Positions 6,359 through 10,329 of a stretch of 10,329 bases of DNA are shown piece after piece. How positions within the stretch are numbered: the stretch's first letter is position 1; each line of letters starts with the position of its first letter. The notes under the pieces were generated by a model. That model had not been told where the DNA came from. It worked only from the letters and a program-made list of their open reading frames with translations, and made no database searches. The stretch is from an uncultured Porphyromonas sp. (GTDB lineage: Bacteria; Bacteroidota; Bacteroidia; Bacteroidales; Porphyromonadaceae), in contig CAMFNC010000075.1 of assembly GCA_945965245.1 (NCBI GenBank), forward strand, positions 1-10,329, written 5' to 3'. The position numbers and the translations under genes were made by a program.

Positions 6359-7087
6359 TCAGTGGCGCATCTTCATGGGCACACCAAAATACTTTTTATC
6401 GAAATCCCGAATACTATTATAGGTATATTGAGCATCCGGGAAGTTTATGTAACTATCAATAATAGCCGTAATCAAGAATTTATCATCGAACACTATCTTT
6501 TTACCCCCATCGGAACGAATGGTCAGGTAACTGCGAAAACCGGGAGAAGCTTTGATGTCGTCCCAATAAGCTACCGGAAAAGCTCCATACTCGCCATCCA
6601 TCAAAATTTGTTTGACATGATAAGCTGAGCGCGGAACCCTATTCAAGATACCACGAATATTTGCTGTGGGGAAAAAGAGATTGGAGCTGTTCGGAGGCAA
6701 CGTAGAAACTTCCGCATCGTATTGAATATCCCCCTGAGCAATCGCAGAAGACACAGATGAATCTATGCGACCATCGAGCCTAACCTTGGCTGTATTGCTT
6801 TGGTAAGATGCCATATTGCCATTGACCACCAAGCCGGATTCACGCCAATGGATATGAATCGGACTATCGGAATTATTGGTTACCAAAAGGGCAAAAGGCC
6901 GATAAGCGTGCGAGAATGAGTAAGAAACCTCCACATTTTCCTGTGAGCGAGTAATTTGAGTTTCCTGAACTTGCAGACCGGTATCACCATCCGGCTGCAC
7001 TTGGGCAAAATAATACGACGGCATACATGCAACCAAAGCAATCATCAGGGTCACAAAAGCTAGACACTGGGATAGAATACGTACCAT
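6359..7087 (-). CDS. Putative lipoprotein of unknown function
   Basis: A 242-residue protein with an N-terminal lipoprotein signal: Arg3, a hydrophobic stretch (residues 9-19) and lipobox LVAC with Cys21 as the predicted lipidated residue. The ATG at 7087 places this signal correctly. The mature part reads as beta-rich: YSFSHAYRPFALLVTNNSDSPIHIHW (a beta strand, short turn and second strand), then VVNGNMASYQ and VSTLPPNSSNLFF. This resembles a loose pattern of uncharacterised Bacteroidetes lipoproteins in which a 'ynktd-piyvd' strand pair is followed by 'fi.ng' and later 'ippks', but I cannot name the family. Lipidation and envelope location are inferred from the signal. It is the first gene of the minus-strand set and is probably translated from the same message as the GH13 enzyme, though a link between a surface or periplasmic lipoprotein and a cytoplasmic amylase is not obvious. 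Confidence 0.8.
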   Translation of the reverse strand: MVRILSQCLAFVTLMIALVACMPSYYFAQVQPDGDTGLQVQETQITRSQENVEVSYSFSHAYRPFALLVTNNSDSPIHIHWRESGLVVNGNMASYQSNTAKVRLDGRIDSSVSSAIAQGDIQYDAEVSTLPPNSSNLFFPTANIRGILNRVPRSAYHVKQILMDGEYGAFPVAYWDDIKASPGFRSYLTIRSDGGKKIVFDDKFLITAIIDSYINFPDAQYTYNSIRDFDKKYFGVPMKMRH

Positions 7088-7313
7088 AACAAAGGTTTTT
7101 AGATTGTAATGAAATTATATCGAACGATTATTGTCATCACTACATATATTTACATATATTGTCATTAAATATAAGCATTAATTAGAATAATATCTCATTG
7201 ATTATGAATAATATGTCTTTTTAGGATTGCCATGCCTCTTTTCATCCATGCACATGCTCTCCATGCAGGCCGTTTCCAAGATACGCTTGTACATTGCTTC
7301 AGATGGTGCTGAA

Positions 7314-7395
7314 ATTTTATGCATAAAATGAAATTGATTTATGCATAAATTGTGCGCATTTTATATATAAAATGAAATCAATTTGTGTACAAAGT
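7314..7395. repeat. Array B: four 16-bp palindromic boxes at exact 22-bp spacing
   Basis: Boxes are at 7314-7329 (ATTTTATGCATAAAAT, perfect palindrome), 7336-7351 (GATTTATGCATAAATT, perfect over its central 14 bp), 7358-7373 (ATTTTATATATAAAAT, perfect) and 7380-7395 (AATTTGTGTACAAAGT, degenerate). Centres are 7321.5, 7343.5, 7365.5 and 7387.5, giving a constant 22-bp period, so every dyad faces the same side of the helix. The spacers alternate (GAAATT, GTGCGC, GAAATC). Boxes 2-4 align with array A boxes 1-3 including spacers. The array ends about 110 bp upstream of the predicted recR -7 box. It is either a multi-site operator or a dispersed repeat element; it is not a CRISPR, since the spacers are six bases. 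Confidence 0.88.
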
Positions 7396-7505
7396 TTTCG
7401 GCACACCATACAGTGCGCCACGCATGAAACGTGCTTGCGCTGGTTTATATCTGAATCATGTTCGTTTTGTGGCTGCATCTCCGAATGGTTTTGGTTGCAT
7501 TTCAT

Positions 7506-7513
7506 TATCTTTG
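7506..7513 (+). promoter_or_regulatory. Candidate -7 box of the recR-ligA promoter
   Basis: TATCTTTG is an exact match to the Bacteroidetes -7 consensus TAnnTTTG. The predicted transcription start (about 7518-7520) is only 2-4 nt before the recR ATG at 7522, which implies an almost leaderless message. No good -33 TTTG lies at the normal distance; TTTG at 7490-7493 is too close. A promoter further upstream near array B remains possible. Confidence 0.45.
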
Positions 7514-7521
7514 TGTATAGT

Positions 7522-8145
7522 ATGAATCAGCAATATCCTTCCAGATTAATCGAAAACGCCGTGGAGCAATTCAGCTCGCTGCCCGGTGTGGGACGCAAGA
7601 CGGCTCTACGCCTGAGTCTGCATCTGCTGTCACGTCCGGCAGAGCAAACTCACCGACTGGCAGAGGCGCTGTGCCACCTGCGTGACCGGGTGGTGTATTG
7701 TCGCTGCTGTCACAATATCAGCGATACGGAAATCTGCCCCATCTGTGCCAATCCCAACCGCGACCATACCACCCTCTGTGTGGTGCAGAATATCAATGAT
7801 GTATTGGCCATTGAAAACACAGCGCAATACTTCGGTGTATATCATGTGCTGGGTGGGGTCATTTCGCCCATGGAGGGCATCGGCCCTCAAGATCTGCATA
7901 TCGCAGAGTTGGAAGAGCGTGTGCACGGTGGTGAGATACGTGAAGTCATTCTGGCTCTTGGTACCACCATGGAGGGCGATACCACCAACTTCTATCTCTA
8001 TCGCCGCCTGACGCCTCTGGGCGTGAAGGTCAGCACATTGGCACGTGGTGTGGCGGTGGGCGATGAAATAGAATATGCCGATGAAGTGACGCTTGGTCGT
8101 TCCATACTTAATCGAATCGACTTCGAGCAATCCATGAAATTATAA
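7522..8145 (+). CDS. recR: Recombination mediator protein RecR
   Basis: RecR works with RecO (and RecF) to load RecA on SSB-coated single-stranded DNA during gap repair. The protein has 207 residues, near the usual 200. It shows a helix-hairpin-helix segment PGVGRKTALR (21-30), a four-cysteine zinc finger (Cys60, Cys63, Cys72, Cys75), a Toprim domain from about 85 to 178 with the conserved acidic residue in VLAIENT (Glu98), and the C-terminal motif LARGVAVGDEIEYADEVTLG (173-192). I chose the ATG at 7522 because family similarity begins at this Met. An in-frame ATG at 7372 would add 50 Cys/Phe-rich residues unlike RecR and would start inside palindrome array B. The gene ends 22 nt before ligA, with no terminator between them, so the two are probably an operon. 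It is intact. Confidence 0.96.
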   Translation: MNQQYPSRLIENAVEQFSSLPGVGRKTALRLSLHLLSRPAEQTHRLAEALCHLRDRVVYCRCCHNISDTEICPICANPNRDHTTLCVVQNINDVLAIENTAQYFGVYHVLGGVISPMEGIGPQDLHIAELEERVHGGEIREVILALGTTMEGDTTNFYLYRRLTPLGVKVSTLARGVAVGDEIEYADEVTLGRSILNRIDFEQSMKL

Positions 8146-8167
8146 TTCATCCCTTTTTACATTCCCC

Positions 8168-10291
8168 ATGTCATCCTCTGCCCCCATTGACCCCCAAGCC
8201 CGAATTGCGGAGCTGCGAAATCTGCTGAACGAATATAATTATCGGTATTATGTGCTCAGCGAGCCTTCCATACCGGACCAGACATTCGATGATCTGATGA
8301 AAGAATTGGAGACTCTGGAGCAGGCTCATCCCGAATATTTAGCCCCCGATTCGCCCACACAGCGTGTGGGGGCAGACCGCACAGAGGGCTTCAGTCGCAG
8401 GGCGCACCGTGTGCCCATGCTTTCGCTGGCCAATACCTATAATTATGGTGAGGTGTCCGAATTTTATCGGCGAGTGCTTCAGGACTTGGGCAGGGAGGAT
8501 GTGGACGTGATGGCCGAATTGAAATTCGATGGCCTTTCCATTTCTTTAATTTATGAAAACGGTGTACTGACGGATGCCGTTACCCGTGGTGATGGCACTA
8601 TGGGCGATGTGGTTACGTCCAATGTGCGCACCATCCGCAGCATACCCTTGCGTCTGCGCGGAGCGGATTTCCCGTCCTATCTGGAGGTGCGTGGCGAGGT
8701 ATTGCTGCCGTTTGCCGAGTTTGAGCGTATTAATGCCGAACGGGAGGAACGGGATGAACCACCGTTTGCCAATCCGCGCAATGCTGCCTCTGGCACGCTC
8801 AAGCAACTGGACCCCAAAGTGGCGGCCGAACGGCGGTTGGATGCCTATTTCTATCACGTGCCGGCGGATGAAGGATTGCCCTCCACGCACAGCGAGCGAT
8901 TGGCTGCTCTTCGGCGTTGGGGCTTCAAGGTTTCTGACGCCATACGCCTCTGTCACACCCGACAGGAGGTTTTTGACTTTCTGGATGAATGGGAGCAGAA
9001 GCGTGCTCATCTGCCCGTGGCCACCGATGGTGTGGTGCTCAAGGTAAATGACATGGCTAGCCAAAAGCAATTAGGTTTTACAGCCAAAACGCCCCGATGG
9101 GCCATTGCCTATAAATATCAGGCAGAGCGTGCCCGCACCCGATTGTTGAGTGTGGACTTTCAGGTAGGGCGCACAGGAGCCGTTACACCGGTGGGCAATT
9201 TCGAGCCGGTATTGCTCAGCGGAACGCTGGTCAAGCGTGCATCCCTGCACAATGCGGACTTTATTAGTGAAATGGATTTGCATCAAGGGGATTATGTGTA
9301 TGTGGAAAAAGGTGGTGAGATTATCCCCAAAGTGGTGGCAGTAGATACCCGATTTCGCAGTAGCGATGCCTTGCCAATAGTATTTGTTACCCATTGCCCC
9401 TCATGTGGCACGCCACTGGTGCACACCGAAGGCGAGGCCGCCTATTATTGTCCCAATAGTACCGATTGTGCACCTCGGCAGCAAGGCATTGTGGAGCATT
9501 TTTGTTCGCGCAAAGCTGCCAATATCAATATCGGCCCCGAAACCATTGATTTACTTTTCCGTCACGGATTGCTCCATCGTATTGATGATTTATATAAACT
9601 CCGCACCGAACAGTTGGTGCGGTTGCCTGGTATTCGTGAGCGTGCCGCCGAACGATTGCTGGAAAGTATCGAAGAATCGCGTCATCGACCTTTTGCCAAA
9701 ATCCTATTCGGATTGGGTATTCGCTTCGTGGGCGAAACTGTGGCGCAGTCGCTGGCAGATGAGTTTGGCAGTATGGAAGCCTTGGCGAATGCCGATGCCA
9801 TGCGGCTTATCCAAACGCCCGACATCGGAGAGAAAATTGCCGGCAGTGTGGTTGATTACTTTGCACAGGAGGCCAATCGTCGTCTCATAGCTTCGCTGGC
9901 AGAATTGGGGCTGAATTTGAAACAAGAGAGCAAAGCCTCCTCCGATCAGCAAACCCAAAGCCCGATAGCCGGCAAAACCATCGTTATCAGTGGCAAATTC
10001 GCCCACCATTCTCGCGAAGAATACAAAGCATTGATAGAACAATTGGGAGCAAAAAATGCCTCCGGAATATCAGGCAAAACCGATTTTGTATTGTCCGGAG
10101 ATGATATGGGACCATCCAAACGACAGAAAGCCGAGCAACTGGGCGTAAAGTTGATGAGCGAAGAGGAGTTTTTGTCATTGATAACCACGGCTGCCGATGA
10201 TGCCGCTCCGGCGGATATGCCATCCGTGCCAGAGGAGACATCGGGCAGCGATGCGAACATTATACCCACCAATTTATTTGATTGGGATTAA
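8168..10291 (+). CDS. ligA: NAD+-dependent DNA ligase LigA
   Basis: This essential bacterial ligase seals nicks at Okazaki junctions and in repair, using NAD+ to adenylate itself. Domains in order: the NAD-binding Ia domain (about 1-75, with YRYYVL and PDQTFDDLM), the nucleotidyltransferase core with adenylated Lys119 in ELKFDG, later core motifs DGVVLKVN (287-294) and KTPRWAIAYK (307-316), an OB fold (about 325-405), a zinc finger (Cys410, Cys413, Cys428, Cys434), the helix-hairpin-helix domain (about 480-585) and a BRCT domain (about 598-673). At 707 residues it is somewhat longer than the common 670 because of an acidic, Pro/Ser-rich tail (674-707) ending NLFDWD. The start follows recR by 22 nt. 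A later Met would cut into the Ia domain, so 8168 is preferred. No terminator is visible in the 38 bases after the stop. Confidence 0.98.
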   Translation: MSSSAPIDPQARIAELRNLLNEYNYRYYVLSEPSIPDQTFDDLMKELETLEQAHPEYLAPDSPTQRVGADRTEGFSRRAHRVPMLSLANTYNYGEVSEFYRRVLQDLGREDVDVMAELKFDGLSISLIYENGVLTDAVTRGDGTMGDVVTSNVRTIRSIPLRLRGADFPSYLEVRGEVLLPFAEFERINAEREERDEPPFANPRNAASGTLKQLDPKVAAERRLDAYFYHVPADEGLPSTHSERLAALRRWGFKVSDAIRLCHTRQEVFDFLDEWEQKRAHLPVATDGVVLKVNDMASQKQLGFTAKTPRWAIAYKYQAERARTRLLSVDFQVGRTGAVTPVGNFEPVLLSGTLVKRASLHNADFISEMDLHQGDYVYVEKGGEIIPKVVAVDTRFRSSDALPIVFVTHCPSCGTPLVHTEGEAAYYCPNSTDCAPRQQGIVEHFCSRKAANINIGPETIDLLFRHGLLHRIDDLYKLRTEQLVRLPGIRERAAERLLESIEESRHRPFAKILFGLGIRFVGETVAQSLADEFGSMEALANADAMRLIQTPDIGEKIAGSVVDYFAQEANRRLIASLAELGLNLKQESKASSDQQTQSPIAGKTIVISGKFAHHSREEYKALIEQLGAKNASGISGKTDFVLSGDDMGPSKRQKAEQLGVKLMSEEEFLSLITTAADDAAPADMPSVPEETSGSDANIIPTNLFDWD

Positions 10292-10329
10292 CTTCGCCTC
10301 ATACTTCAGAAAACAGAACTTCACAGTCC

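Larger units (their letters stand above)
7088..7521. other. Divergent intergenic region between the lipoprotein gene and recR
   Basis: This 434-bp gap separates the minus-strand lipoprotein gene from plus-strand recR. Positions 7088-7200 are very A+T rich and include a short direct repeat, ACATATATT, at 7142-7150 and again at 7152-7160. Positions 7230-7310 are of mixed composition with TCCATGCA twice (7246-7253 and 7260-7267). Array B (7314-7395) and the recR -7 box (7506-7513) follow. I see no tRNA or other structured RNA and no credible small gene. A convincing promoter for the lipoprotein gene is not apparent; AACCTTTG lies only a few bases before its ATG on the minus strand, without a matching -33 element. 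Confidence 0.6.

Noticed and set aside
5804..6628. 274-codon open frame on the plus strand across the GH13/lipoprotein junction
   Set aside because: It is antisense to two well-supported genes and lacks recognisable motifs.
7314..7395. CRISPR array
   Set aside because: The units are palindromes with six-base spacers that recur between arrays; there are no long unique spacers and no cas genes.
7372..7521. N-terminal extension of recR from the in-frame ATG at 7372
   Set aside because: The 50 added residues are Cys/Phe/Trp-rich and unlike any RecR N-terminus, the start lies inside palindrome array B, and family similarity begins exactly at the Met encoded at 7522.

Overview
The window looks like a chromosomal segment of a Bacteroidetes bacterium, most likely Porphyromonas or a close relative. 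DnaK and ribose-phosphate pyrophosphokinase (Prs) read like Bacteroidetes/Porphyromonas family members. There are no convincing Shine-Dalgarno sites, leaders are A-rich, and several genes are preceded by the Bacteroidetes-type -7 box TAnnTTTG. The genus call is by recognition, not by search.

Layout. Positions 1-276 are the dnaK upstream region: an array of palindromes at 22-bp spacing, then a candidate promoter readable as a sigma-54 -24/-12 element or as a near-consensus housekeeping promoter. dnaK (277-2199) ends in a strong hairpin terminator. Positions 2260-3600 form an A+T-richer accessory patch: a decayed BRO/antirepressor-like gene (in-frame stop, frameshift, truncation), an intact YdeI/OmpD-associated family gene, and a weak reading-frame remnant on the minus strand. 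A hairpin terminator at 3594-3632 separates this patch from the minus-strand genes.

The minus-strand block is lipoprotein (7087-6359), then a cytoplasmic GH13 alpha-amylase family enzyme (6352-4694), then prs (4602-3652). The first two are 6 nt apart and probably co-transcribed; prs has its own candidate promoter. The divergent intergenic region 7088-7521 carries a second palindrome array. It is followed by recR (7522-8145) and ligA (8168-10291), a likely two-gene DNA-repair/replication operon.

The most unusual signal is the pair of palindrome arrays upstream of dnaK and of recR-ligA. Each is built from a 16-bp box close to ATTTTATGCATAAAAT, with box centres exactly 22 bp apart (three boxes at 11-70, four at 7314-7395). 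The two arrays also align with each other in their spacers and right flanks. They could be multi-site operators for one regulator, or copies of a dispersed intergenic element of the tandem-brick kind reported in Porphyromonas gingivalis; the sequence alone does not decide.
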